NCBI RefSeq assembly: GCF_021483235.1
Contig: NZ_JAKEEC010000007.1
Span: forward strand, 1-64,000
Reading direction: 5' to 3'
DNA from: Arthrobacter alkaliphilus
GTDB lineage: Bacteria; Actinomycetota; Actinomycetes; Actinomycetales; Micrococcaceae
Length of the DNA: 64,000 bases
Shown here: positions 28,401 through 39,077 of the stretch, piece after piece
How positions within the stretch are numbered: the first letter of the stretch is position 1
Layout: the number at the start of each line of letters is the position of its first letter
Notes under the pieces: model-generated
What the model saw: only the letters and a program-made list of their open reading frames with translations
Databases searched by the model: none
Told to the model about the DNA's origin: nothing
Made by a program: the position numbers and the translations under genes

Positions 28401-29534
28401 ATGACTGAGAACTACACTGCGCTCTACGAAGAGCACAAGATGCTCGGCGCTTCCTTCACCGATTTTGGTGGCTGGCAGATGCCCCTGAAATACTCCTCCG
28501 AACTGGCCGAACACCACGCCGTCCGGCAGTCCGCGGGCCTGTTCGACCTCTCACACATGGGCGAAGTCTGGGTCACCGGCCCCGAAGCGGCAGCCTTCCT
28601 GGACTACGCCTTGGTGGGCAAGATTTCCGCCATGTCGGTTGGCAAGGCCAAGTACTCGCTGATCTGCCAGGAAGACGGCGGGATCATCGATGACCTCATC
28701 ACGTACCGCCGCGGAGAGGCCAAGTTCCTGGTGGTTCCGAACGCCGGCAACGCCAAGGTTGTTGCCGAGGCGCTGGCACAGAGGGCAGCCAATTTCGACG
28801 TCGTTGTCGAGGATGCCTCCGCGGCAACCTCGCTGATCGCCGTCCAAGGTCCCAAAGCGGAAGAAATCCTCCTCCGCCTGGTCCCGGCCGAACAGCACCC
28901 CCTCGTCACGGAGCTCAAGTACTACGCCGCCGTCGAGGTGCCCTTCGCCTTTGCCGGGAACACCACGGAGCTGCTGCTCGCCCGCACCGGTTACACGGGT
29001 GAGGACGGCTTCGAAATCTTCGTGGACAACGACGCCGCTGCCGCCCTGTGGCAGGCAATCGCCGACGTTGCCGAGGACGGTGAGCTGACCCCCGCCGGCC
29101 TGGCCGCGCGTGACTCCCTCCGCCTCGAAGCCGGCATGCCGCTCTACGGCAACGAGCTCTCCCGCGAAGGCAGCCCCTTCGCAGCGGGATTGGGTCCGGT
29201 CGTCTCGCTCGCCAAGGAAAGCGACTTCGTTGGCCGCGCCGCACTGGAAGCACTGAAAGCAGAAGGCGCCGGCTCCACCAGCGGCCGCAAGCTCGTAGGC
29301 CTCAAGGGCCTGGGCCGCCGCGCCGGCCGGAGCCACTACCCGGTCCTCAAGGGCGGCGTAGTCGTTGGTGAGGTCACCTCCGGCCAGCCGAGCCCGACCC
29401 TCGGCTACCCGGTCGCCTTGGCCTACGTCGACGTCGAACACGCCGAAGTAGGGACTGGCTTGGACGTGGATCTGCGTGGAAAGGCCGAGCCGTTCGAAGT
29501 CGTCGCACTGCCTTTCTACAAGCGGGCCAAGTAA
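28401..29534 (+). CDS. gcvT: Aminomethyltransferase, T-protein
   Basis: 377 residues. Typical features are the opening LYEEHKMLGASFTDFGGWQM, the folate-site aspartate region LFDLSHMGEV, and YTGEDGFEIFV. It transfers the methylene group from GcvH to tetrahydrofolate and releases ammonia. It lies 13 bases after gcvP, in the riboswitch-controlled transcript. gcvH is separated from it by 388 bases holding a structured repeat. Confidence 0.95.
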   Translation: MTENYTALYEEHKMLGASFTDFGGWQMPLKYSSELAEHHAVRQSAGLFDLSHMGEVWVTGPEAAAFLDYALVGKISAMSVGKAKYSLICQEDGGIIDDLITYRRGEAKFLVVPNAGNAKVVAEALAQRAANFDVVVEDASAATSLIAVQGPKAEEILLRLVPAEQHPLVTELKYYAAVEVPFAFAGNTTELLLARTGYTGEDGFEIFVDNDAAAALWQAIADVAEDGELTPAGLAARDSLRLEAGMPLYGNELSREGSPFAAGLGPVVSLAKESDFVGRAALEALKAEGAGSTSGRKLVGLKGLGRRAGRSHYPVLKGGVVVGEVTSGQPSPTLGYPVALAYVDVEHAEVGTGLDVDLRGKAEPFEVVALPFYKRAK

Positions 29535-29922
29535 GGCGCGCTCGGGCTGCTGGTCTCGGCGAGCTGCGTGGCCGTGGTTGCGTTTCGCCCGTCGGGTCCG
29601 ACATCTTCTGCATGCTCGGTCGCGAAAACGCCCGCTGAGCGGACGTGACGCTCCCTTAGACGCATGCTGCCGGATGTCGGCACCCGAAGGGGCCGTGCAG
29701 CTCACCTTCGGATCAGCTCATCTCGGGCCCATAACTAAACCCGAAAGGGCCAGCGTTCTTTTCCGGAACGGGTGGCCCCGAAAACTGAACTTGCCTCTAG
29801 CGGTGGGGGAGCGGCATCCGGCAGCGTGCGTCAAAGCGACGAAGGAGCAGCACGCAGAGGATGGCGGCCCCCGCCGCGTAACCTGACCATAGATGTTTTA
29901 AGACCAACGCAAAGGAAAAAAC
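29535..29922. other. 388-base gap between gcvT and gcvH
   Basis: No protein gene is supported here. The gap holds the first copy of a structured 120-bp repeat (29587-29706), bounded by an outer inverted pair GAGCTGC (29561-29567) and GCAGCTC (29697-29703). The remaining 216 bases before gcvH contain only short GC-rich partial palindromes; the gcvH ribosome site AAAGGAA is at its end. A promoter for gcvH is likely but not identified. Confidence 0.6.
29587..29706 (+). repeat. Structured intergenic repeat, copy A
   Basis: 120 bases, about 85% identical by eye to copy B at 31665-31784. It folds into a long hairpin. An outer stem pairs CGGGTCCGACATC with GATGTCGGcACCCG (one bulged C), GCATGC pairs with GCATGC, an inner GCG pairs with CGC, and the apical stem is ACGcCCGC-TGA-GCGGaCGT. 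Differences from copy B keep pairing intact, which suggests selection on the structure. Orientation is given as that of the surrounding genes. Confidence 0.8.
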
Positions 29923-30302
29923 ATGGCAAAAGTTGCACCTGAACTGCAGTACTCCGACGAGCACGAGTGGGTTGCCCGGGAGGCCGGCAACCTTGTGTCC
30001 GTCGGCATCTCCGCCGTGGCCACCGATGCCCTCGGCGACATCGTCTACGTTGACCTGCCCGAGGTCGGTGCTGCTGTGACTGCAGGGGAGACCTGCGGCG
30101 AGGTTGAGTCCACCAAGTCCGTCTCGGACCTTTACTCCCCGGTGACGGGCGAGGTCACGGAAGTGAACGTGGCGGTCGTCGAGGATCCGGCCTTGATCAA
30201 CAACGATCCGTACGGTGCGGGCTGGCTCTTCAAGGTGGCCGCCGAGTCCGACGGTCCGCTGCTTTCCGCGGAGGAATACGCTTCCAAGAACGGTGGCGAG
30301 CT

Positions 30303-30306
<4 letters not shown>
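29923..30306 (+). CDS. gcvH: Glycine cleavage system H-protein
   Basis: 127 residues. The lipoylation site is K65 in [16 protein letters not shown], and the start YSDEHEWV is typical. It carries the aminomethyl group between GcvP, GcvT and the L-protein. AAAGGAA gives the ribosome site. Its stop overlaps the glyA GTG start (GTGA), coupling it to serine synthesis. Confidence 0.96.
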
Positions 30307-31628
<1,322 letters not shown>

Positions 31629-31664
31629 GGCTCTCCGGGGCTGGATCCGGGACCAGCTCACCTT

Positions 31665-31784
31665 GCCCGTCGGGTCCGGCCTCCTCGGCATGCTCGGTCG
31701 CATAAACGCCCGCTAAGCGGACGTGATGCTCCCTTAGACGCATGCTGCCGGAGGTCGGACCCGAAGGGGCCCGTCCTGCTCACC
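31665..31784 (+). repeat. Structured intergenic repeat, copy B
   Basis: Second copy of the 120-bp element, between glyA and sdaA and 43 bases before the sdaA start. Pairing is CGGGTCCGGCCTC with GAGGTCGGACCCG (one G-U), GCATGC with GCATGC, GCA with TGC, and the apical stem ACGcCCGC-TAA-GCGGaCGT. Relative to copy A, an A-T pair in the outer stem is C-G here and an inner G-C pair is A-T, both compensatory. The remainder of the glyA-sdaA gap (31629-31664) shows no other feature. Confidence 0.8.
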
Positions 31785-31827
31785 TGCCACCAAACCCCAA
31801 CCGACCACAACTAACTAAGGAACCGAC

Positions 31828-33258
31828 ATGGCTGTTGGCGTTTTCGATCTTTTCTCTATTGGGATTGGACCGTCGAGTTCGCATACCGTGGGGCCGATGC
31901 GGGCTGCTGCGGTGTTCGCGGGCGAGTTGCGGGAGTCCGGTGCCCTGGAACGGGTTGCGTCCCTGCGGGTGGACCTTTATGGGTCCCTGGCCGCTACGGG
32001 GCGGGGGCACGGGACCATGACGGCCGTGTTGCTGGGCTTGGAGGGCTACCACCCGGAGGAAATCCTCCCCGAGCAAGTGGAGGAACGGCTCGCGTCGATC
32101 GCGGAAACCGGAACCCTGAACCTGGGTGGCGCGGTCGATCCCGAGTCGGGGGTGGCCCTGCCGTACGGGGAAGGGGATATGATCCTGCACCCGCTCACGG
32201 TCCTTCCCCGGCACACTAACGGGATGAAGTTCTCGGTCTCCGACGCCGACGGCGAGGTGTTGCACGAGGCCACGTTCTTCTCCGTGGGCGGTGGCTTCAT
32301 CGTCCGCGAGGGCGAAGAGGACGCGGCCCAGAAGGAACTGGAGGAGTCCAAAAAGGAACTCCCGCTGCCCTTCCGCACCGCCGCGGAACTCATGGGCCGT
32401 TGCGCTTCCAAGGGTCTTGGCATTTCGGACATCATGTTCATCAACGAACGCGCGTCCCGGACCGAAGAGGAAATCCGCGAAGGCCTGCTGCACATCTGGT
32501 CCGTCATGGAGGCCTGTGTTGAAACGTCCCTGAAGCGCGAAGGCGCGCTGCCCGGCGGACTGAAGGTCCGCCGTCGGGCCCCGGATTGGCACGAGCGGCT
32601 CCTGAAGGAAGCCAAGGACGAGGACCCTGACTACCGGGATCCGAAGTACTGGCAGGAATGGGTGAACCTGATCGCTCTGGCTGTGAACGAGGAAAACGCC
32701 TCGGGCGGCCGCGTGGTAACCGCGCCCACGAACGGCGCCGCCGGGATCATACCCGCCGTGCTGTACTACGCCCTGCACTTCGCCCCCGGCATGGACACGG
32801 CCACGCAGCAGGACCGGGACGACGTCGTGGTGAAGTTCCTGCTCGCCGCGGGCGCCGTCGGGGTGCTCTACAAGGAGCAGGCCTCGATCTCCGGCGCCGA
32901 GGTTGGCTGCCAGGGCGAGGTCGGTTCCGCTTCCTCGATGGCCGCCGCCGGCTTGGCCGAAGTCATGGGCGGCTCCCCGGGACAGGTGGAGAACGCAGCC
33001 GAGATCGCGATGGAACACAACCTGGGCTTGACGTGCGATCCGATCGGCGGCCTGGTGCAGATCCCCTGCATCGAACGCAACGCGATCGCCGCGGCAAAGG
33101 CCATCAACGCCGCGAAGATGGCGCTTTGGGGTGATGGCACCCACCGGGTTTCCTTGGACGAGGTCATCGTGACCATGCGCGAAACCGGCAAGGACATGTC
33201 CTCCAAGTACAAGGAAACCGCTATGGGAGGCCTCGCGGTCAACGTCGTGGAGTGCTGA
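31828..33258 (+). CDS. sdaA: L-serine ammonia-lyase, iron-sulfur type
   Basis: 476 residues, a single-chain enzyme with N-terminal beta domain ([18 protein letters not shown]) and C-terminal alpha domain. Three cysteines, C361, C403 (TCDPIGGL) and C414 (IPCIER), have spacings 42 and 11, the same as the [4Fe-4S] ligands of E. coli SdaA. It converts serine to pyruvate and ammonia, completing glycine catabolism started by gcvPTH and glyA. The upstream gap carries structured repeat copy B. The [4Fe-4S] cluster makes it oxygen-sensitive. Confidence 0.95.
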   Translation: MAVGVFDLFSIGIGPSSSHTVGPMRAAAVFAGELRESGALERVASLRVDLYGSLAATGRGHGTMTAVLLGLEGYHPEEILPEQVEERLASIAETGTLNLGGAVDPESGVALPYGEGDMILHPLTVLPRHTNGMKFSVSDADGEVLHEATFFSVGGGFIVREGEEDAAQKELEESKKELPLPFRTAAELMGRCASKGLGISDIMFINERASRTEEEIREGLLHIWSVMEACVETSLKREGALPGGLKVRRRAPDWHERLLKEAKDEDPDYRDPKYWQEWVNLIALAVNEENASGGRVVTAPTNGAAGIIPAVLYYALHFAPGMDTATQQDRDDVVVKFLLAAGAVGVLYKEQASISGAEVGCQGEVGSASSMAAAGLAEVMGGSPGQVENAAEIAMEHNLGLTCDPIGGLVQIPCIERNAIAAAKAINAAKMALWGDGTHRVSLDEVIVTMRETGKDMSSKYKETAMGGLAVNVVEC

Positions 33259-33373
33259 CGCCCGTCCGGAGCCCTCGGCCTGAACAGGTCCGGCGGTGGC
33301 CCGGGGGCCGATAGACTTGGAGCTGAACGCCCGCGCCGCACCCCGGTGCCTGCCGCCTCACGTACGCAACTGA

Positions 33374-34462
33374 TTGGACACGGCCCCCTTGCGAGAATTC
33401 ACCGCACGCTTTGCCACCGCCGAGGAAATCGAACACTGGGACAAGCACGTCACGGCCAACCCCAACGGCGGCAACCTCCTCCAATCCGAGGCTTTCGCGG
33501 ACGTAAAGCAACACTACGGCTGGAAGCCCTTGCACCTCGTCTACGAGACTGCGGACTACAGCAGCTACAACCTCGTCCTGGAGAAGAGCTTTCCGCTGCT
33601 CGGCAAGCTCTGGTACCTCATCAAGGGCCCCGACGTGGCCGGCGTCGAGGACATCCCGGGGATCGTCAAGGCCAACAGCGACTTCGTGAAGCGGGAGAAG
33701 CTCGGGGTATTCGCGATCAAGATCGAGCCGGACATTGTCCTCAGCGACGAAGCCCGGGACACACTTGTTTCCGCCGGGTTGGTCAAGACCCCCAACCTGC
33801 AGCCGAACGACTCCACTGCCCTGCTGGACATCTCCCCCGAGGAGAACCAGTTGCTCCGCAACCTGCATTCCCGCGGCCGCAACGCCGTGCGCCGGGCCAT
33901 CCGCGAAGGCGTTGAAGTGCACACCATGGAACCCACGGAGGAGAACTTCCGCTCCATGTATGCGCTGATGACCAACACGGTTGAGGCGAAGTCCCAGGTG
34001 CGGGTCCGCGAATTCGCGTACTACCGCCAGTTCTGGACCAACTTCATCGAACGTGGCCAGGGCAGGCTCCTGTTTGTCTTCGAAAACGGTGTGCCTTCGG
34101 TTGGCGCCTTCGTCATCAACTACGGCCGGAAAGGCACCTACAAGGACGGCGGATCGCTGCAGAAGCGCGCGCAGTACGGTGACTCGCACCTGGTCCAGTG
34201 GACGGCCATCAACCAGGTCAAGGAACTGGGGTGCACGGAGTACGATTTCTGCGGCACTCCGCCCGCGGACCGGCTCAAAGATACCTCGCACCCGTTCCAC
34301 GGGCTTGGCCTCTTCAAGACCAGCTTCAGCAAGACCGTCACTGACTTTGTCGGATGTTACGACCAAGTCATCAGCCCCCTTAAGTACAAGCTCTGGACCG
34401 CTGCCGGGGAACGCATCGCGCGGCAGGTCTACACCCGCCGCACGGGCCAGCAGTTCTACTAG
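33374..34462 (+). CDS. FemABX-type lipid II amino-acid transferase
   Basis: 362 residues from a TTG at 33374; a TTG at 33389 (LREFTARF) is equally plausible. It has the FemABX double GNAT-like fold, with NGGNLLQSEAFADVKQHYGW at the start, a middle NLHSRGRNAVRRAIREGVEV, and a later YKDGGSLQKRAQYGDSHLVQ. These enzymes use aminoacyl-tRNA to add amino acids to the peptidoglycan stem. In Arthrobacter, interpeptide bridges contain Ala, Ser or Thr, so a bridge role is likely. It is followed by a ThrE-type exporter. Confidence 0.88.
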   Translation: MDTAPLREFTARFATAEEIEHWDKHVTANPNGGNLLQSEAFADVKQHYGWKPLHLVYETADYSSYNLVLEKSFPLLGKLWYLIKGPDVAGVEDIPGIVKANSDFVKREKLGVFAIKIEPDIVLSDEARDTLVSAGLVKTPNLQPNDSTALLDISPEENQLLRNLHSRGRNAVRRAIREGVEVHTMEPTEENFRSMYALMTNTVEAKSQVRVREFAYYRQFWTNFIERGQGRLLFVFENGVPSVGAFVINYGRKGTYKDGGSLQKRAQYGDSHLVQWTAINQVKELGCTEYDFCGTPPADRLKDTSHPFHGLGLFKTSFSKTVTDFVGCYDQVISPLKYKLWTAAGERIARQVYTRRTGQQFY

Positions 34463-34477
34463 GCCAGAAGCTCTACT

Positions 34478-35956
34478 GTGACAGACCACCCCGACAGCCG
34501 GCCCACCACGGACGGCTTGCCCAAGACACAGCCGCTCAAGCCATCCCAGGTGCGCCAGAACGTCAACGCCAAGCGCATGCTGCGCAGGCTCGTGCAGGGG
34601 GAGAACCCTCCCACCGCTCCCATGAGCATCGTCGACCGCTTGGCCGGAAGTCCGTACGCCAATCCCATCATCCACGTGGGCGGTGTTGACGCTTCGGCCC
34701 GCAAGACCATTGACTTCGCGCTGCACATGGCCGAATCGATGTTCCGTTACGGAGCCGGTGCCCTGGAGGTCGAGACCAGCATTATCGCGGTCACGGCGGC
34801 ACTCGGGTTGAAGAACATCGAAGTGGACATCACCAACCAGTCCGTCCAGATCAATTACGCGCCCAAGGACCAGACCCCCCTTACCCTGCTCCGGGTAGTC
34901 CGTTCCTGGACCAACAACTACGCTGGCTTGGCTCAGGTACACCAGCTCGTCACCGACATCGTGGCAGGCGGCGTGGGCAGGGCGGAGGCCGTGCGGCGGC
35001 TCGATGACATCATCCGCAGCAGCAAGCCCTTCCCGCGGTGGATGGTCACCATGGCGTTCGGCGTCTTCGCCGCTGTTTTCGTCGGAGTCCTGGGCGGGGG
35101 GCTTGGAGCGTCCGCCCTGGCGTTCGTTTCCAACATCCTTGTCAACCTCGTGGCCCGGCAATTGGGCAAGTGGCGCACGCCGGACTTCTTCGTGACCACG
35201 GCCTGCTCCTTCCTGGTGACGTTCATCGCGCTCACCCTGCACTGGTCCGGGGCGGAGATCCCGCCGTCCATCGTCGTGGCGGGCGGCATTCTCCTGCTGT
35301 TGCCAACCGGGCGGCTCGTCTCTTCCGTGCAAGACGCCATCAACGGATTCCCCGTGACCGCGGCAGGGCGATTCCTGTCCACCATCCTGACCTTCGGTGC
35401 GATCGTTGCGGGTATCGCCGTCGCCGTGGTTGTAGGCGACCTCATCGGAAGCGTCGCGATCGATGTCACGCAAACATTCCCCGAGGCGTATCCGTTGTGG
35501 GGCCAAGCCATCTTGATCGCCATCGGTGTGATCGCCATCGGTATCACCGAACAAACCCTGCTCAAACTCCTGCTCCCGACGGCGGCGGTGGGCCTGGTGG
35601 GGTACTTCGTCCTCTGGGGGGCTTCCAACCTTGGCTTCGGAGACCGGCTCTCGCCGGCCATCTCGGCGGTGATCATCGGCCTGCTCGCCCGTATGGTGGC
35701 CCTCAGGCTCGGCGCCCCGCAACTAGTGGTGGCCGTCCCGGCAGCCCTCATCCTGCTCCCGGGCCTGAAGATATTCCGTTCCATGTATGTGTTGACGGTG
35801 CAAGAAGCGGATGTTCTGCTCGGGTCGAGCGGCATGCTCAACGCGGGGGCAATCGTGCTAGGCGTGGCCGCCGGAATTGTGCTGGGCGACAACCTGGCCC
35901 GGCCGCTGACCAAAGGCCTGGCCAGCAACGAGCGGCGCCGCGTGCGCCGGCGCTAG
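34478..35956 (+). CDS. thrE: Threonine/serine exporter, ThrE family
   Basis: 492 residues from a GTG. The cytoplasmic N-terminal domain (about 1-180, ThrE/DUF1212; SMFRYGAGALEVETSIIAVT) is followed by about ten membrane segments in two groups (ThrE plus ThrE_2), as in C. glutamicum ThrE. It would export serine and threonine by proton exchange. It is adjacent to the serine-deaminating cluster, which fits serine homeostasis. It overlaps the convergent SIP gene end by 4 bases. Confidence 0.88.
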   Translation: MTDHPDSRPTTDGLPKTQPLKPSQVRQNVNAKRMLRRLVQGENPPTAPMSIVDRLAGSPYANPIIHVGGVDASARKTIDFALHMAESMFRYGAGALEVETSIIAVTAALGLKNIEVDITNQSVQINYAPKDQTPLTLLRVVRSWTNNYAGLAQVHQLVTDIVAGGVGRAEAVRRLDDIIRSSKPFPRWMVTMAFGVFAAVFVGVLGGGLGASALAFVSNILVNLVARQLGKWRTPDFFVTTACSFLVTFIALTLHWSGAEIPPSIVVAGGILLLLPTGRLVSSVQDAINGFPVTAAGRFLSTILTFGAIVAGIAVAVVVGDLIGSVAIDVTQTFPEAYPLWGQAILIAIGVIAIGITEQTLLKLLLPTAAVGLVGYFVLWGASNLGFGDRLSPAISAVIIGLLARMVALRLGAPQLVVAVPAALILLPGLKIFRSMYVLTVQEADVLLGSSGMLNAGAIVLGVAAGIVLGDNLARPLTKGLASNERRRVRRR

Positions 35957-36792
35957 ATCTGCCCGATGGGTAGTTTCTTCTCCGCCTGGAAGTCATCCTC
36001 GACGCGCCCTTGGGCCCAGTATCCGGAGAGGGACACCTGGGAACGCTCCAGGCCGCGCTGCTTGAAGAAGATATCGCGCAGGCCCTTCATATATCCGCGT
36101 TCACCGTGCGCAAACACGTCGACGCGGCCGGGGAGCCACTCGGCTTCCCCCAAGGCGTCGAGCAGGATGGAGCTTGATCCGGCCGGGACGCCGGAGCGAA
36201 GGAGCCATCGCAGTTCCACGCCGTCGGGAGCGGCGATATCAAGGATGTCGGCCTCGCTGTCGACTTCGAGGAAGGCCAAACCTTTCGCGTCCGCCGGCAG
36301 CGATTCAATCGAGGCGGCAATCGCCGGGAGGGCGGCGTCGTCGCCCGCGAAAAGGTACCAGTCGGCGTCGGGCGCCGGGTTGTAGGCGCCGCCCGGGCCG
36401 GTGAAAACAAGCGGGTCCCCGGGTTGGGCCCGCAACGCCCAAGGCCCCGCAAGGCCCTCGTCGCCGTGGACCACAAAGTCGATTGCCAGTTCCTGCGCAG
36501 CTTCGTCCACCCAACGGATGGTGTAGGTGCGCGTGTAAGGCCATTGTTCGCGCGGCATGGTCTCGCGGATGGTCCAAAGGTCCAGCGGCAACTGGTAGTC
36601 GACGCCGGGCTGCGGGAACACGATTTTTACGTAACGGTCCACGAAATCGTTGTTCGCATAACCGGCAAACCCGGGTCCGCCGGCAATGATCCGCACCATG
36701 TGCGGCGAAAGCTGTTCCTTGCGCAGCACGGTCAGGTTTACCTGGGGGCGGGAATTGCGGGACGCAGACGACGTTGCGGGCAAAGATGTCAT
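35953..36792 (-). CDS. Siderophore-interacting protein (ferric-siderophore reductase)
   Basis: 279 residues in the ViuB/SIP family: an FAD-binding beta-barrel (VRIIAGGPGFAGYANNDFVD and YTRTYTIRWVDEA) and an NAD(P)H domain (WYLFAGDDAALPAIAASIES, closing with SGYWAQGRVEDD). It reduces Fe(3+)-siderophore inside the cell to release iron. An iron box occupies the 15 bases between the ung stop and this start, and no Shine-Dalgarno is seen, so translation may be leaderless or reinitiated. Iron repression is expected. Confidence 0.9.
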   Translation of the reverse strand: MTSLPATSSASRNSRPQVNLTVLRKEQLSPHMVRIIAGGPGFAGYANNDFVDRYVKIVFPQPGVDYQLPLDLWTIRETMPREQWPYTRTYTIRWVDEAAQELAIDFVVHGDEGLAGPWALRAQPGDPLVFTGPGGAYNPAPDADWYLFAGDDAALPAIAASIESLPADAKGLAFLEVDSEADILDIAAPDGVELRWLLRSGVPAGSSSILLDALGEAEWLPGRVDVFAHGERGYMKGLRDIFFKQRGLERSQVSLSGYWAQGRVEDDFQAEKKLPIGQI

Positions 36793-36808
36793 GAAGGCAA
36801 GCCTAAGC
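36793..36808. promoter_or_regulatory. DtxR/IdeR-like iron box at the start of the siderophore-reductase gene
   Basis: On the minus strand the sequence reads CTTAGGCTTGCCTTC directly before ATG, close to the TTAGGCTTGCCTAA form of the DtxR/IdeR box. It overlaps the ung stop codon. Together with the perfect box at 7534 and the DtxR-family gene it defines a local iron regulon. Confidence 0.7.
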
Positions 36809-37575
36809 TAGGGGACCGGCGGCAGCTCCCAGATGACGGGATCCGCGCCTTGCATCTCGAGCAGGGCGTTGGCCCGGCTGAACGGGCGGGAGCCGAAGAA
36901 ACCCCGTGAAGCGGAGAGCGGGCTGGGGTGCGCGGAGCAGATCACGGGGGCACCTTCAAGCAGCGGCTGCACGGCTTCGGCGTCCTTGCCCCAGAGGATC
37001 GCGACGAGCGGACTTTGCTGCCCGGCGGCACTGCGCCGGCGCGCGACCGCGGTGACTGCCGCCGTCGTGACGGCCTCCCAGCCTTTGCCCCGGTGCGAAC
37101 CGGCCGCGCCGGCCGCGACGCTGAGTACCCTGTTCAGGAGGAGTACTCCCTGGCCTGTCCAGGCCGACAGATCGCCGTGGACCCGCGGCGGGAGTCCAAG
37201 GTCGGTTTCCATTTCCCGGTAGATGTTCGCGAGGCTGCGGGGGATGGGCCGGGTGGGGCCCGAAACCGCGAAAGAGAGCCCGACGGCGTGTCCCGGCGTC
37301 GGATAGGGGTCCTGGCCCAGGATCAGCACCTTGACGTCGGCGAGTGGCTGCCGGAAAGCGCGAAGTATGTTGGACGCCGCAGGGAGCACGTGGGCTCCGT
37401 GGGCGGCCTCGGCCGCCACGAAGGCAAGCACCGAGCGCAATTCGTCCTCGACGCCGGAGAGCGCGCGGGCCCAGTCCGGCGCCATGAGATCCTCCAAAGC
37501 CATTCCTGGGAGCGCCTCGAACGGACCCGGGTCAGCCCCGGCTTCAAGCTCAAATAATGCTTCTTCGCCTGCCAC
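36808..37575 (-). CDS. ung: Uracil-DNA glycosylase
   Basis: 255 residues from a GTG at 37575; the frame is open to 37638 and a later ATG at 37503 is also possible. The catalytic water-activating motif is [16 protein letters not shown] and the DNA-binding loop is [18 protein letters not shown], both standard for family 1 UDG. It removes uracil from DNA to start base-excision repair. The stop codon lies in the iron box of the next gene. Confidence 0.93.
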   Translation of the reverse strand: MAGEEALFELEAGADPGPFEALPGMALEDLMAPDWARALSGVEDELRSVLAFVAAEAAHGAHVLPAASNILRAFRQPLADVKVLILGQDPYPTPGHAVGLSFAVSGPTRPIPRSLANIYREMETDLGLPPRVHGDLSAWTGQGVLLLNRVLSVAAGAAGSHRGKGWEAVTTAAVTAVARRRSAAGQQSPLVAILWGKDAEAVQPLLEGAPVICSAHPSPLSASRGFFGSRPFSRANALLEMQGADPVIWELPPVP

Positions 37576-37711
37576 CCAGCCATTGTCCCTTTCCCGGCCC
37601 GTCCGGGGAAACCGCCGGCCCGCGACGCGGCGGGGCAAATGTCATCAGTGTTATTCGCTCGCTACCATGGGTGGGGGACATTTTTCAGTCAATGCGTCAA
37701 AGGAGTGTGTC

Positions 37712-38047
37712 GTGGCAGAACCCGCACGGGAACCCATGGCGTCCGAAGCAACTGGATTGGTGCTCGAAGACCTCTCCGCCGGACTCCGCAGCGATTCGCC
37801 GCTCGGTGAGCGTGAACAGCAGATGCTCGCCTTGGAGCGGCAGTGGTGGAAGTACGCCGGAGCCAAAGAACAGGCCGTCAGGGAACTCTTCGATCTCTCC
37901 GCAACCCACTACTACCAGCTGCTCAATGCGCTCATTGACACCGAGGAAGCACTGGCGCACGATCCTATGCTGGTCAAGAGACTGCGTAGACTACGTATGT
38001 CGCGTCAGAGGGCCCGCACCGCGCGCCGTCTCGGTTCCGACGCATAG
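37712..38047 (+). CDS. DUF3263 protein
   Basis: 111 residues from the GTG at 37712 with AGGAG 6 bases upstream. The core LGEREQQMLALERQWWKYAG followed by KEQAVRELFDLSATHYYQLL is the DUF3263 domain, an HTH-like sequence conserved across actinobacteria and often beside lytR_C genes, as here. A DNA-binding role is plausible but unproven. Confidence 0.88.
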   Translation: MAEPAREPMASEATGLVLEDLSAGLRSDSPLGEREQQMLALERQWWKYAGAKEQAVRELFDLSATHYYQLLNALIDTEEALAHDPMLVKRLRRLRMSRQRARTARRLGSDA

Positions 38048-38101
38048 AGCACCCCGCTGAACCCCCAGCAAGCAAGCAAGCAGCAAGGACAAGGCTTCAC
38101 C

Positions 38102-38734
38102 ATGACCAAATTTGCCCGGGACGAATTCGACCGTGTCCCGCAGAGCTCATCGCGCCAAGGTGTCCACAGGCTCGTCGCGTCTGCTTCCCGGCCCGCGCTG
38201 TGGCCGGTCCTGCTGCTGGGCGGCGTCGCGCTTGCGGTAGGACTCGTGGCCTTCCTTGTCCTTCCGAAGCTTGGATTCGCCTCGTCAACGTCGCCGCAAG
38301 CCGTCGTCACCGCTGACGGCTCCAAGCAGGGCGCCACGGCGTCACCGTCCACCAACAGCTCTGCACCCGCGTCGAGCCAGCCGAGCCCGGGCGACACTCC
38401 TTCCAGCGCGCCGACGCCCAGCGCGGCGGCCACTGCGGCGGCTCCCAGCGTGGCAGCGGTGGACAAGACGGCGGTCGTCGCGGTCTACAACGGCACTACC
38501 ACTGGTGGCCTGGCTGCCCGTGTGGCCGGCATAGTGCAGGGCGGGGGATGGCCCTTGTCCACCGTCGCCAACTGGGGCGGACTGCCCCAGCAGACGTCCT
38601 CGGTCTTCTACAAAGGAGCAGCCCAGAAGGGCAACGCCGAGGCCCTTGGCAAATTGCTGGGCATTTCCAACCTGGTGGACAGTGCGGAATTCCAGCAGCC
38701 CGTAGTTGTCATCCTGGGCCCGGGTTACAAATAG
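38102..38734 (+). CDS. LytR C-terminal domain protein
   Basis: 210 residues. A cytoplasmic N-terminus and one membrane helix (WPVLLLGGVALAVGLVAFLV) lead to a Ser/Pro/Ala linker. The extracellular LytR_C domain (VVAVYNGTTTGGLAARVAGI and VVVILGPGYK) ends the protein. LytR_C domains accompany LytR-CpsA-Psr wall enzymes, but the catalytic LCP domain is absent. It follows the DUF3263 gene by about 54 bases, a conserved actinobacterial pair. Confidence 0.88.
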   Translation: MTKFARDEFDRVPQSSSRQGVHRLVASASRPALWPVLLLGGVALAVGLVAFLVLPKLGFASSTSPQAVVTADGSKQGATASPSTNSSAPASSQPSPGDTPSSAPTPSAAATAAAPSVAAVDKTAVVAVYNGTTTGGLAARVAGIVQGGGWPLSTVANWGGLPQQTSSVFYKGAAQKGNAEALGKLLGISNLVDSAEFQQPVVVILGPGYK

Positions 38735-38873
38735 CAACTCGGTTACGCCTCAATAACATTGCGGCCACCCGCACCCAAGGTTGCGCTCCGGCAACGTGAC
38801 TGTGGTTACAGTAGTTGTGAGCTGGCCCGGAGATCCCGGAAGCCGGCTGCAGCTAGTTGAAAGTGTGGGGATC

Positions 38874-39077
38874 ATGGCTTTGGGAACCGTCAAATGGTTC
38901 AATGCCGAGAAGGGCTACGGATTCATCACCGTCGATGAGTCCGGTGACGACATTTTTGTGCATTGGTCCGCCATCCAGATGGATGGCTTCCGTGCGCTCG
39001 AAGAAGGGCAACGCGTCGACTTCGAACTTGGCGAGGGCCAAAAGGGCCCGCAGGCAGAAAGCGTGCGGCTTATCTAG
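38874..39077 (+). CDS. Cold-shock protein, CspA family
   Basis: 67 residues from the ATG at 38874. It has the RNA-binding motifs KGYGFI (RNP1) and DIFVHWSAI (RNP2) in [20 protein letters not shown]. It is a single-domain nucleic-acid chaperone. A longer frame to 38781 lacks support. The last base of its stop (TAG) is the first base of the next gene's GTG. Confidence 0.95.
   Translation: MALGTVKWFNAEKGYGFITVDESGDDIFVHWSAIQMDGFRALEEGQRVDFELGEGQKGPQAESVRLI

Noticed and set aside
33239-35722. 827-residue open frame antisense to the FemABX and ThrE genes
   Set aside because: It covers two well-supported genes on the other strand and shows no recognisable motif.
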